Positions 37,105 to 44,459 of a DNA stretch of 44,459 nt are shown in pieces. The stretch's first letter is position 1, and every line of letters begins with the position of its first letter. The position numbers were made by a program, and so were the translations under genes. Origin of the DNA: Bacteroidales bacterium (lineage in GTDB: Bacteria > Bacteroidota > Bacteroidia > Bacteroidales > UBA7960); assembly GCA_003552075.1 (NCBI GenBank), contig PUOJ01000049.1:1-44459 (forward strand), in the 5' to 3' direction. The notes beneath the pieces are model-generated. The model had not been told where the DNA came from, did no database searches, and saw only the letters and a list, made by a program, of their open reading frames with translations.

Positions 37105-38505
37105 TTATTTGTTGTGGTCCGGAGCGCTTTGCCTGAGTCTTTGTTGTATATGCGTGATGGCTTCCTTTGCCGTGATGTGCTTAGCCCGGCAATGTCTGCC
37201 CTCAAAGAGATTCACCTTCCCTTTGTGCGTAGCAATGACACCGTAATCCGCATCGGCCATTTCACCAGGCCCGTTGACCATGCAGCCCATGATGGCGATG
37301 CTGACGCCGGGGTAATGCCCCAGTTCGCGAGAAAAGGTGTGGCATAAGCTTTCCATGTCAGCCTTTGTCCTGGCGCATGCCGGGCAGCTGACAAAACGAG
37401 TGCCTGTGTTGCGCATGCCGGCCGCCTGCATGATGTTGTTTGCCAACTCCGCTTCCAGATCTCTGTTGGCAGGGTGTAATGCACGGATGCACAGCTGTCT
37501 GACAGCTGCTTTTTCCTCGAACCTGGTCCATTCGTAGGCCAGTGCTGCCATGAAACTGTCACGGTCTTCCAGGTCACAGTCTATTTGCAGCCTCTGGTCA
37601 TGGAAAGACGTGTTGCAATGGTGGGTAAGCTTACCTGAAGCACCTGCGATCAGCTGGCGCGCAAAGCGTATTTCGTTTTCCGGTGCTTCCGTCAGACTTA
37701 CCCTGATGGTATCACCAATGCCTTCCATCAGCACAGGCATGGTGCCCAGGGCAGAAGAGATCCTTCCGGGCACTCCCATCCCGGCCTCTGTCACCCCTAT
37801 GTGCATAGGGTAGCGCTGACCTGTTTTTTGCATGTTGTGGTGCATCAGGCGGCATGCCGTCACAGTTTCTGCCGGGCTGCTTGTTTTTACCGATACGATG
37901 GATTGAAAAAAGCACAGGCTTTCGAGGATGTCCAGGTAGTCCAGGTTTTCATTGACGAGGGTGTGGACCGGATCTTTTCTGTGGACTTGGCCGGTCAGTG
38001 AGCCGGCATTGCCTCCCAGCCGGATGGCGGTGTGGTGCTTGCGGCATGCGGCCACCAGGGGTTCGAGCTGCGTGACGAGTTCCTGCCGGAGCGCAGCGCG
38101 TGTCTTTGTTGGGGATGCTTTTGTGTTTCCTGTAGCGACGTGTGTCCCGGCCTGATTGGCAAAATTGGCGGGATTGATGCGCAGCTTGTCTGCGACGGCG
38201 GCAGCTTCAATGGCCAGATCCTGGCGGTAGTGAATGTCTGCAACCAGTGGGTGGGTATAACCGCCATTGATCAGCCTGGCCTTAATTTGTTCAAAAGCTT
38301 TAAGGGATGCATCATCAGGGATACTGATCCGCATGTAATCGGCGCCTGCATCAATGGCCTTGATGCATTGCTCCAAGGTGGCAGGCACCTGACGGGTGTC
38401 TGTTTTGGTCATTGATTGGATGCGGATGGGATAATCTGCACCCAGTGGAGTGTTCCCCACGGCAACCGCCCTGCTTTTGCCATTGATATGGTGTGGTCTG
38501 CACAT
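37105..38505 (-). CDS. ispG: 4-Hydroxy-3-methylbut-2-enyl diphosphate synthase of intermediate length
   Basis: Iron-sulfur enzyme of the MEP isoprenoid pathway. The TIM-barrel domain covers about residues 10-275 (IRIQSMTKTDT, VADIHYRQD, KLRINPAN, GDTIRVSLTEAPENEI). The [4Fe-4S] domain covers about 356-466 with Cys374, Cys377 and Cys408 and Glu415 in CPACART and CMVNGPGE. Between them lies a linker of about 80 residues. Two-domain bacterial enzymes are about 370 residues and have no linker; the three-domain form usual in Bacteroidota and plants has a large A* domain and is 600 or more. This 466-residue form falls between. It follows the phosphodiesterase gene by 35 bases. Confidence 0.93.
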   Translation of the reverse strand: MCRPHHINGKSRAVAVGNTPLGADYPIRIQSMTKTDTRQVPATLEQCIKAIDAGADYMRISIPDDASLKAFEQIKARLINGGYTHPLVADIHYRQDLAIEAAAVADKLRINPANFANQAGTHVATGNTKASPTKTRAALRQELVTQLEPLVAACRKHHTAIRLGGNAGSLTGQVHRKDPVHTLVNENLDYLDILESLCFFQSIVSVKTSSPAETVTACRLMHHNMQKTGQRYPMHIGVTEAGMGVPGRISSALGTMPVLMEGIGDTIRVSLTEAPENEIRFARQLIAGASGKLTHHCNTSFHDQRLQIDCDLEDRDSFMAALAYEWTRFEEKAAVRQLCIRALHPANRDLEAELANNIMQAAGMRNTGTRFVSCPACARTKADMESLCHTFSRELGHYPGVSIAIMGCMVNGPGEMADADYGVIATHKGKVNLFEGRHCRAKHITAKEAITHIQQRLRQSAPDHNK

Positions 38506-38540
38506 TGGTTTACACCTGCCTTGAATGTATTTACCCCATG

Positions 38541-39770
38541 CTATCTGAGCATGCCCTGCACACGTTCCAGTTTTCCATCTACCGGGGCAGGATCAAGGCC
38601 CAAGATCTCAGTGATCAACGGATAGAGGTCAACAAGCTCGAAAGGCTCGTGCACGTGGCCTTCCTTGAAGGCTGGCCCCATGGCATAAAAAATGGTGTGC
38701 ATGTCCTTCTTGGCATTGTCCCAGCCATGTCCGCCGCCAGTATAGAAGCGCTCTTCAGGTTCTCCCCATCCGATGTTCCAGGTCGAGTCGGCCAGCACGA
38801 TCAGATCCAGGGCGCGTGGATTGTGCCCAAAGTTGAGGCGCTCAGGAACTTCTCCCGCACGCCAGATATGGACATTTTCCACTTCCTTCATGATATGGTA
38901 AATGCTGTCCTTCATCCCTTCCGCAGGCCGCCAGAACTGTACCGGGTTGTGCCCGAAAGAGATGTCAAGCCAGTCCCGATCCACGTATTGTCCCACATCC
39001 ACATAACGCTCCTGGCTTCTCTCGGTCATCCCATGGTCGGAGGTGACGATCAGGTTTACCTGGTCGGCGATGGGCAGCTTACTGATGTGATCAATGAGCA
39101 CGCCTACCAGGCTGTCGAGCTCGGTCACCAGCTCATCGATCTCTTCGCTATCCGGACCAGTGCGATGGCCCTGTGAGTCGGGTTCGTGAAAATAGAAGGT
39201 GATCAGCTGGGGACGCTCTTCTATGGGCAACTGCAACCAATAGGCCACCGTGTCTACCCTGTCGGCGAAAGCGTGCCCCGTATCATAAATTTTCCAATAG
39301 GAAGGTTGCATGCCTTTCACGGGTGCTTCAGAACCAACCCAGAAATAGGATGCGGCTGTCATGCCCTGTTTTTCAGCGGTCACCCAGATCGGTTCTCCAC
39401 CGTAAAACCTGCCATCTTCCACCGCATCGCGGTCACGCATCCGGTAGGTCATGTCGAGCTCCGGACAATAAAAATTGTTGTTGACAATCCCGTGATTGTC
39501 AGGATAAAGCCCGGTGGCCATGGTATAGTGATTGGGGAAGGTGTTGCTGGGGAAGGCCGGCTTGACGTACTCCGTGCTTACCCCGTTGGCAGCAATGTAA
39601 TCCAGGTTCGGTGTGTGGGTCCGGTCGGCATAATCCCACCGGAAGCCATCCATCGACAGCATGATCAGGTATTGCTCCTCCTCCAGCTGTTTACCCTCTG
39701 TCGTGCAACTGCCAGCAAAAAGGACCAACAGGATGGATATCCATATTGTAGCATTCATGGTATTCTTCAT
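38541..39770 (-). CDS. NPP-family phosphodiesterase/nucleotide pyrophosphatase lipoprotein
   Basis: An exported enzyme of the alkaline phosphatase superfamily that hydrolyses phosphodiester or pyrophosphate bonds. The signal peptide ends in a lipobox, LFAGSC, with lipidated Cys22. Metal-site and catalytic residues are visible: Asp41 in SMDGFRWDY, the nucleophile Thr77 in SNTFPNHY, EPDSQGH near 200, SDHGMTE near 247 and GGGHGWDN near 360. Length 409 is normal for bacterial NPPs. Two repeat patches lie just upstream of the start. ispG follows on the same strand. Confidence 0.92.
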   Translation of the reverse strand: MKNTMNATIWISILLVLFAGSCTTEGKQLEEEQYLIMLSMDGFRWDYADRTHTPNLDYIAANGVSTEYVKPAFPSNTFPNHYTMATGLYPDNHGIVNNNFYCPELDMTYRMRDRDAVEDGRFYGGEPIWVTAEKQGMTAASYFWVGSEAPVKGMQPSYWKIYDTGHAFADRVDTVAYWLQLPIEERPQLITFYFHEPDSQGHRTGPDSEEIDELVTELDSLVGVLIDHISKLPIADQVNLIVTSDHGMTERSQERYVDVGQYVDRDWLDISFGHNPVQFWRPAEGMKDSIYHIMKEVENVHIWRAGEVPERLNFGHNPRALDLIVLADSTWNIGWGEPEERFYTGGGHGWDNAKKDMHTIFYAMGPAFKEGHVHEPFELVDLYPLITEILGLDPAPVDGKLERVQGMLR

Positions 39771-39791
39771 AGGGAAAGATTTTGTTTAAAA

Positions 39792-39833
39792 GGCTAAAAG
39801 TCGAAATGTCAAAATGTCAAAATGTCAAAAGGC
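39792..39833. repeat. Octamer patch upstream of the phosphodiesterase gene
   Basis: Five 8-bp steps of the GTCnAAAn family with GTCGAAAT, GTCAAAAT, GTCAAAAT and GTCAAAAG, ending in GGCC. It lies 22 bases before the start codon of the minus-strand gene. Confidence 0.85.
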
Positions 39834-39879
39834 CTGATAATCAAACACCCATATAGCCCTATCGATCAACAGCTTACAA

Positions 39880-39951
39880 CCAACGGCCAATAGCCAATAG
39901 CCAACAGCCAACAGCCAACAGCCAATAGCCAACAGCCAACAGCCAACAGCC
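39880..39951. repeat. Heptamer tandem repeat, CCAAYAG
   Basis: Ten consecutive 7-bp units with no slip: CCAACGG, then CCAATAG or CCAACAG. The T/C variation falls always at position 5. The array ends in CC before a T-rich segment and lies between the octamer patch and rseC. Confidence 0.92.
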
Positions 39952-40041
39952 TTTTTCATAACATTATACAAATGTAGGTATTTTCATATTATTAACCGCA
40001 TATCCATGCGCATTGCCCGGTAACCGCTATTCAACTTTTCC

Positions 40042-40049
40042 TATCTTTG
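40042..40049 (+). promoter_or_regulatory. -7 box directly upstream of rseC
   Basis: TATCTTTG fully matches TAnnTTTG and ends only four bases before the rseC ATG. Initiation from it would give a leader of about zero to three bases. Confidence 0.55.
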
Positions 40050-40053
40050 TATC

Positions 40054-40506
40054 ATGGAAAACAGACACGCACAACAGATATGCCACCCCGGTGTGGTTGA
40101 GCGGGTCGACGGGCATGATGTCCTGGTGAAGATAGAATCCCAGGCCGCCTGCGGAAAATGCCAGGCCAAAAGTTACTGCGGCATGGGCGAATCCACCGAA
40201 AAGGCCATAGAGATCGATCTTCGCAGGGCCGGACCGGACATGCTTCCAAGAGACTTTTACCCCGGCCAGCCTGTGGAAGTGATCCTGTCGCGCGCGCTTG
40301 GCTATAAAGCGCTGTTGATGGGCTACATGCTCCCCTTCCTAATATTGTTGGCTGCACTTGCCATCATGTTCTATGCCACGGGCAATGAGGGCCTTTCCGC
40401 CCTGGTGGCCGTGCTGCTGATGGCCCCTTATTATGCGCTCCTCTATCATTACCGGCACAAGCTCCGGCAAACCTTTCATTTCTCCATCAGGCCGTTGGGA
40501 AAGTAA
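40054..40506 (+). CDS. rseC: SoxR-reducing system protein RseC
   Basis: Small inner-membrane protein of the RseC/MucC family that in other bacteria works with the Rnf complex to reduce SoxR. It has 150 residues: a cytoplasmic N-terminal part with Cys10, Cys33, Cys36 and Cys42 (AACGKCQAKSYC), then two transmembrane helices in about 88-130, and a short basic tail. It lies directly before the rnf genes, the common Bacteroidota arrangement. The ATG sits right behind a -7 box. A repeat patch begins three bases after the stop codon. Confidence 0.92.
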   Translation: MENRHAQQICHPGVVERVDGHDVLVKIESQAACGKCQAKSYCGMGESTEKAIEIDLRRAGPDMLPRDFYPGQPVEVILSRALGYKALLMGYMLPFLILLAALAIMFYATGNEGLSALVAVLLMAPYYALLYHYRHKLRQTFHFSIRPLGK

Positions 40507-40509
40507 AAT

Positions 40510-40567
40510 GACAAAACGACAAAAGGACAAAAGGACGAAAGGACAAAAGTCTAAAGGTCGAAAGGTC
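40510..40567. repeat. Octamer patch right after rseC
   Basis: Seven steps of the GWCnAAAn unit: GACAAAAC, GACAAAAG twice, GACGAAAG, a seven-base GACAAAA, GTCTAAAG and GTCGAAAG. It changes from GAC to GTC midway. Confidence 0.88.
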
Positions 40568-40962
40568 GGGGTATGCGGATGCTTTGTGGTGGGGTGATGG
40601 TTTGTGTGCTGCAAAGATTCGATAATCGGGGGGGTAAGGGTGGAAGGACAAAAAGACGAAAAGACTAATGTCTAAATGTCGAAAAGTCTAAAGGTCGAAA
40701 GGTCTGGGGTGGGGGTGAAATTTAGAGCAATTCTAAACTACTTTCTATATCCCTGATTATCAGATGTTGTTTCTGGTGTTTGATATGGCTTACCTTGTAA
40801 TCGTCAGATAATCAGCGTGCTTAAATGGTGTAAAAATGGCTTTCCCGGCACCTTGATTTTCATTTAGTTTTCTATTTTTGCCCATTGTTGGGTGATATTC
40901 ACTTAACAACGCTCGGAATTGAGCGAGAGATAATTCTTCATTCACTAACAAAATCTGTAGCA
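40568..40962. other. Intergenic region between rseC and rnfB
   Basis: The region holds a G-rich stretch (40628-40640), a second octamer patch (40647-40704) and an 11-base palindrome CTGATTATCAG at 40753-40763. Its left arm pairs with GATAATCAG at 40807-40815. A full -7 box TATTTTTG lies at 40873-40880 with TTG 17 bases upstream, so rnfB and the genes after it could have their own promoter here. Confidence 0.45.
40647..40704. repeat. Second octamer patch between rseC and rnfB
   Basis: Seven steps: GACAAAAA, GACGAAAA, a seven-base GACTAAT, GTCTAAAT, GTCGAAAA, GTCTAAAG, GTCGAAAG and a final GTC. It repeats the GAC-to-GTC change of the patch at 40510 and alternates T and G at position 4. Confidence 0.88.
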
Positions 40963-41832
40963 GTGAACGAACTATTCAATGAAATCACAGTCCTTTCGGT
41001 CGTTTCGCTTGGTGCCATAGGTGGTGTAGCTGCCATCGTATTGTTTTTGGTGGCCCAGAAATTTAAAGTCATTGAGGATCCCCGCATCGATGAAGTGGAA
41101 GAGTTACTTCCCGGGGCGAATTGCGGTGGCTGTGGCCTGGCAGGTTGCCGTGCACTCGCTGAGGCCATTGTCAAGGCGGAGAGCCTGGATGGCTTTAGCT
41201 GTCCTCCAGGAGGAAGCGAGGTGATGCAGGACATCGGCAAGGCCATGGGATGGGAGGCTGGAGAATCAACACCAATGATTGCGGTCCTGCGCTGCAATGG
41301 CAGCCGGGAGTTTGCTCCGCCCAAAGTGAAATATGAAGGCGCGATGACCTGTGCCTTTGCGCACAACCTGTTTGCCGGTGAAGGAGGATGTCCCTTCGGA
41401 TGCCTGGGTTGTGGCGACTGCGTCGAAGCATGTGACTTTGATGCCATGTACATGGATAAGAATACCAACCTCCCGGTTATTTTGGATGATAAGTGTGTGG
41501 CCTGCCAAGCCTGCGTGAAAGAATGTCCGCGTAATATCATAGAAATGCGCAAAAAAGGCAAAAAAAACCGGCGCATTTTTGTGTCCTGCATCAATGAGGA
41601 AAAGGGTGGCGTGGCGCGCAAAAGTTGCAAGGTGGCCTGTATCGGCTGCGGAAAGTGTTTGAAAGAGTGTAAGTTTGACGCGATCACACTCGAAAATAAC
41701 CTGGCATACATCGACTATGAGAAATGTACCCTATGTCGTAAGTGCCCTCCGGTATGCCCGACCAATGCCATCCACGAGCTGAATTTTCCGGTGAGGAAAA
41801 AGAAAGTGGAAAAAGAAGCGACAACCGAATAA
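40963..41832 (+). CDS. rnfB: Rnf electron transport complex subunit B
   Basis: Membrane-anchored ferredoxin-like subunit that passes electrons within the Rnf complex, which couples ferredoxin:NAD oxidoreduction to ion transport. An N-terminal helix (about 10-31) is followed by the Fe-S domain [12 protein letters not shown] and four ferredoxin-type Cys clusters: [33 protein letters not shown] and [11 protein letters not shown]. The start is set at GTG 40963, giving a 289-residue protein with the helix close to the N terminus; the open frame reaches back to 40885 only through TTG and would add residues unlike the family. It is followed by rnfC after 27 bases. Confidence 0.92.
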   Translation: MNELFNEITVLSVVSLGAIGGVAAIVLFLVAQKFKVIEDPRIDEVEELLPGANCGGCGLAGCRALAEAIVKAESLDGFSCPPGGSEVMQDIGKAMGWEAGESTPMIAVLRCNGSREFAPPKVKYEGAMTCAFAHNLFAGEGGCPFGCLGCGDCVEACDFDAMYMDKNTNLPVILDDKCVACQACVKECPRNIIEMRKKGKKNRRIFVSCINEEKGGVARKSCKVACIGCGKCLKECKFDAITLENNLAYIDYEKCTLCRKCPPVCPTNAIHELNFPVRKKKVEKEATTE

Positions 41833-41859
41833 TTTGTAAAACTGAAGACCCGATATTCG

Positions 41860-43197
41860 ATGCGAGCATTGAAAACATTTACCATGGGGGGTGTGCACCC
41901 TCCGGAAAACAAATTGGCGGAAAAACAGACCATTGAGCGGCTTGATCCGCCCAAAAGTGTTGCCATTCCACTGGCGCAGCACCTGGGAGTCCCTGCGGAG
42001 CCTGTGGTAGCCAGGGGAGACCAGGTGAAAACAGGCCAGCGGATCGCCAAAGGCGAAGCATTTATATCTGCACATATTCACTCGTCGGTTTCCGGCAAGG
42101 TGAAGAAGGTCGATGCGGTGGTTGATGCCTCAGGGTATCGCAAAAAGGCCATCATCATCGATGTAGAAGGAGATGAGTGGGAAGAGGGCATTGAATTGGA
42201 TGAAGGCCTGCAGAAACAATGTGACCTGGATGCCAAAGAGATCATGACGAAAGTCCAGGAAGCCGGAATCGTTGGGATGGGCGGTGCTACCTTCCCTTCG
42301 CACGTTAAATTGAATGTGCCCAAAGGGAAAAAGGCCGAGTACCTGATCATCAATGGGGTAGAATGTGAACCCTGTCTTACGGCTGATCACCGCCTGATGA
42401 TGGAAAAAGGGGAGGAGATCATGGTGGGTATAGAGCTTCAAATGAAAGCCCTTGGTGTAAAACAAGCCATTATCGGAATTGAGCAGAATAAGCCGGATGC
42501 CATCCAGCATCTGACCAGGTTGGCAGCAGATTATGACGGAATCAGCGTCCAGGCCCTGGAAGTAAAATATCCGCAGGGTGCCGAAAAACAGCTGATCAAG
42601 GCATTAATAAATCGGGAAGTGCCTTCCGGCAAACTCCCCATCGAAGTGGGCTGTGTGGTGCACAATGTAGGAACCGCATTTGCTGTATATGAGGCAGTTC
42701 AGAAAAACAAACCGCTCATTGAACGCGTAGTGACGGTCTCAGGAACTTCCGTTAAGAAGCCGTCCAATTTCATGGCACGGATCGGCACGCCTGTATCTGC
42801 GCTGATCGAGGCTGCTGGCGGTCTGCCTGAAGACACCGGCAAGGTGATCAATGGCGGCCCGATGATGGGAAAGGCCCTGAATGACCTGGAAGTACCGGTG
42901 ACAAAGGGGACATCCGGCATCCTGATCTTTACCGAAAACGAGTCTCCCAGACCTCCAGAGCAAAATTGCATCCGGTGTGCCAGGTGTTTGACTATCTGCC
43001 CGATGGGACTCGAGCCCTATCTGCTGGCCCAGCTCGCCGAAAAGCAACGCCTGGAAGAGTGTGAGGATGAACGCATCATGGACTGCATGGAATGCGGTTC
43101 GTGCCTGTATATCTGCCCATCGGCCAAACCCCTGCTGGACCATATCCGGGTTGGAAAGACGCGTGTTGGCAAGATGATAAGAGAACGAAGTGGTTAA
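41860..43197 (+). CDS. rnfC: Rnf electron transport complex subunit C
   Basis: Peripheral subunit that binds NADH and FMN in the Rnf complex. It has 445 residues: an N-terminal barrel region, the nucleotide/flavin domain with GMGGATFPSH near residue 140 and GVECEPC near 164, an SLBB-type region, and two C-terminal [4Fe-4S] motifs CIRCARCLTICP (near 370) and CMECGSCLYICP (near 410). The final Gly codon and stop (GGTTAA) are also the first unit of a hexamer repeat. Confidence 0.96.
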   Translation: MRALKTFTMGGVHPPENKLAEKQTIERLDPPKSVAIPLAQHLGVPAEPVVARGDQVKTGQRIAKGEAFISAHIHSSVSGKVKKVDAVVDASGYRKKAIIIDVEGDEWEEGIELDEGLQKQCDLDAKEIMTKVQEAGIVGMGGATFPSHVKLNVPKGKKAEYLIINGVECEPCLTADHRLMMEKGEEIMVGIELQMKALGVKQAIIGIEQNKPDAIQHLTRLAADYDGISVQALEVKYPQGAEKQLIKALINREVPSGKLPIEVGCVVHNVGTAFAVYEAVQKNKPLIERVVTVSGTSVKKPSNFMARIGTPVSALIEAAGGLPEDTGKVINGGPMMGKALNDLEVPVTKGTSGILIFTENESPRPPEQNCIRCARCLTICPMGLEPYLLAQLAEKQRLEECEDERIMDCMECGSCLYICPSAKPLLDHIRVGKTRVGKMIRERSG

Positions 43198-43227
43198 GGT
43201 TAAGGTTAAGATTAAGATTAAGGTTGA
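43192..43227. repeat. Hexamer patch GRTTAA beginning in the rnfC stop codon
   Basis: Six 6-bp units: GGTTAA three times, GATTAA twice and GGTTGA. The first unit contains the last codon and stop of rnfC. Confidence 0.85.
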
Positions 43228-43309
43228 GGGGTTATGGAGTTAATTGGAATGCTGTCAATCCACAAATTAACACAAATGGTTTTCACAAATGCACACAAAT
43301 ACCTCGGGT

Positions 43310-43335
43310 AACCTCAAACTTCAAACCTCAAACCC
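43310..43335. repeat. Heptamer patch AACYTCA between rnfC and rnfD
   Basis: Three exact 7-bp steps, AACCTCA, AACTTCA, AACCTCA, then AACCC. Four copies of CACAAAT at uneven spacing (43261-43300) precede it, and two copies of ATATTTTG follow. Confidence 0.7.
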
Positions 43336-43390
43336 TTTAACCCAAAACTTTTGAATATTTTGATATTTTGACAAAATAATATATACACAC

Positions 43391-44389
43391 ATGAAGTTAC
43401 TAACCGTATCAGGGTCACCCCATTACCATGCAAAGGAGTCGGTAAGCAGCTTGATGTATGGCGTGATTTTCTCGCTGATACCCGCCATGCTGGTATCATT
43501 CTACTTTTTCGGACTTCCCGCCATACTGATTACGCTGACAGCAGTTGTTTCCTGCATGTTTTTTGAATTCATCATTCAGAAATACCTAATAAAAGGCCCG
43601 GTTACCATTTTTGACGGTTCTGCCATCATCACCGGCGTGCTGCTTGCCTTTAACGTGCCGGCCAATCTGCCGCTTGGGCTGATGGTGATTGGTTCAGCCG
43701 TAGCCATAGGGATGGGAAAAATGACGTTTGGCGGACTGGGTAAAAATCCATTTAACCCGGCATTGGTAGGAAGGGTTTTTCTGATGATCTCCTTCCCAGT
43801 GCAAATGACTACGTATCCAAAGCCTACTGCCTTTACAACACAACTGACAGACGTGGTTACCGGCCCAACGCCACTTACAGCGCTTAAGGACGGTGTTACC
43901 CAGGGCGTGCCGGTTTCGGAGATCATGACTCAATTGCCGGAATATGGGCGCCTGCTCATCGGCAACATGGGAGGATCGGCAGGTGAGATTTCTGCCATTG
44001 CCATCATCCTTGGCGGCATATACATGGTCATAAAAAAAATAATCAGCTGGCATATCCCGGTGACCTTTATTGGCTCTGCAGCCATCTTTGCTGCCCTGTT
44101 CTGGCTCATCAATCCTGAAGTATACCCGGATCCTGTATTCCAGCTTCTTACTGGCGGATTGATGCTGGGAGCCATCTATATGGCTACGGATTATACCACC
44201 AGCCCTATGGCGCCCTGGGGGATGATCATCTTTGGCGTGGGCTGCGGCCTGCTCACCATGATCATCCGGTTCTTCGGGGCCTATCCGGAAGGGGTGGCAT
44301 TTTCCATTTTGATTATGAATGCATTCGTACCACTGATAAACCGTGGATTTAAACCAAAAAGATTCGGGGAGGAGGTGAAAAATGGCTAA
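43391..44389 (+). CDS. rnfD: Rnf electron transport complex subunit D
   Basis: Integral membrane flavoprotein of the Rnf complex. The 332 residues form about nine to ten hydrophobic helices. FMN is attached in this family to a Thr within an SGAT motif; here the matching segment reads TGPTPLTAL, with the acceptor Thr160 kept. Other family features are FDGSAIITG and GGLGKNPFNPALVGR. It is 193 bases from rnfC, a wide gap for an rnf operon and filled with repeats. Its end overlaps rnfG by eight bases. Confidence 0.95.
   Translation: MKLLTVSGSPHYHAKESVSSLMYGVIFSLIPAMLVSFYFFGLPAILITLTAVVSCMFFEFIIQKYLIKGPVTIFDGSAIITGVLLAFNVPANLPLGLMVIGSAVAIGMGKMTFGGLGKNPFNPALVGRVFLMISFPVQMTTYPKPTAFTTQLTDVVTGPTPLTALKDGVTQGVPVSEIMTQLPEYGRLLIGNMGGSAGEISAIAIILGGIYMVIKKIISWHIPVTFIGSAAIFAALFWLINPEVYPDPVFQLLTGGLMLGAIYMATDYTTSPMAPWGMIIFGVGCGLLTMIIRFFGAYPEGVAFSILIMNAFVPLINRGFKPKRFGEEVKNG
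44370..44378 (+). promoter_or_regulatory. Strong Shine-Dalgarno before rnfG
   Basis: AGGAGGTGA within the rnfD coding end is close to a full complement of the 16S tail and ends four bases before the rnfG ATG. Such a site is unusual in this window, where other genes lack one. Confidence 0.5.
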
Positions 44390-44459
44390 AAAAGAATCTA
44401 CATTCGCCAACATGGTGCTGACCCTGATCATTGTCGCAGCTGCAGCATCCTTCACACTG
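44382..44459 (+). CDS. rnfG: Rnf electron transport complex subunit G, 5' part only
   Basis: The first 26 codons of a protein cut by the window edge. They encode a short charged start (MAKKESTFAN) and the beginning of a hydrophobic helix, as in RnfG, the periplasmic FMN-binding subunit anchored by one N-terminal helix. Position after rnfD, with an eight-base overlap, makes rnfG the expected gene. The FMN-binding domain is out of view. Confidence 0.85.
   Translation, partial: MAKKESTFANMVLTLIIVAAAASFTL

Noticed and set aside
37105-38505. Frameshift or deletion in ispG as the cause of its length
   Set aside because: The frame is continuous and both domains keep all key residues, so a working short form is more likely than a broken gene.
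39880-39951. CRISPR array
   Set aside because: The heptamers are directly adjacent without spacers, and no cas gene is in the window.
43192-43227. Telomere-like GGTTAA repeat as a replicon end
   Set aside because: There are only six imperfect units inside a gene cluster that continues on both sides.

Overview
The window is chromosomal DNA of a member of the Bacteroidota, probably a Bacteroidales/Marinilabiliales-like lineage. The grounds are gene content (fused lpxC-fabZ, porX with a PglZ domain next to tsaE and ald, a DUF4294 protein, an rseC-rnf cluster), -7 promoter boxes of the Bacteroidota type TAnnTTTG, and the near absence of Shine-Dalgarno sequences. No phage, plasmid, CRISPR array or intact insertion sequence was seen. 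Most genes are core housekeeping genes; the unusual material is in variant protein motifs and in the spaces between genes.

Layout. 0-4 kb: the end of the ribosomal operon (rpsD, rpoA, rplQ with a very long charged tail), then a terminator and eno. 4-8.2 kb: a Na/phosphate cotransporter and a TPR-type sensor histidine kinase. 8.3-12.6 kb: tRNA-Leu(UAG), then the protein-quality genes tig, clpP and clpX, then a DUF4294 exported protein. 12.6-18.1 kb: a polyprenyl sugar-phosphate transferase, a Gfo/Idh/MocA oxidoreductase, pcm, a dipeptide-type ABC permease and a periplasmic thioredoxin. 18.2-20.3 kb: tRNA-His and a cytochrome c maturation cluster (ccmB, ccmC, a ccmD-like small protein, ccmE) whose CcmE carries Cys in place of the usual heme-binding His. 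20.5-26.3 kb, minus strand: a lipid A cluster (lpxD, lpxC-fabZ, lpxA), a CcmA-like ABC ATPase, efp and a second lpxD paralogue. 26.5-30.2 kb: porX, tsaE and an alanine dehydrogenase homologue without the catalytic His. 30.4-39.8 kb: tRNA-Lys, a GNAT-fold protein, an SDR, a small unknown protein, manA, a glycosyltransferase, trkA, ispG of unusual intermediate length, and an NPP-type phosphodiesterase lipoprotein. 40-44.5 kb: rseC, rnfB, rnfC, rnfD and the start of rnfG, which runs off the right edge.

How the parts fit. The lipid A genes, the sugar transferase, the glycosyltransferase and manA supply the outer envelope. PorX is the known response regulator of type IX secretion. The Ccm proteins and the Rnf complex point to a respiratory or ion-pumping membrane chain. 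The most unusual non-coding signal is a set of short tandem-repeat patches (units of 6, 7 or 8 bp) confined to the gaps between 31.8 and 43.4 kb. Several lie within a few bases of start or stop codons, and one runs into the start region of the SDR gene. The best protein-level leads are the CPSKY CcmE with a likely detached CcmA, the 466-residue IspG, and the His-less Ald. No wholly new multigene system was recognised.
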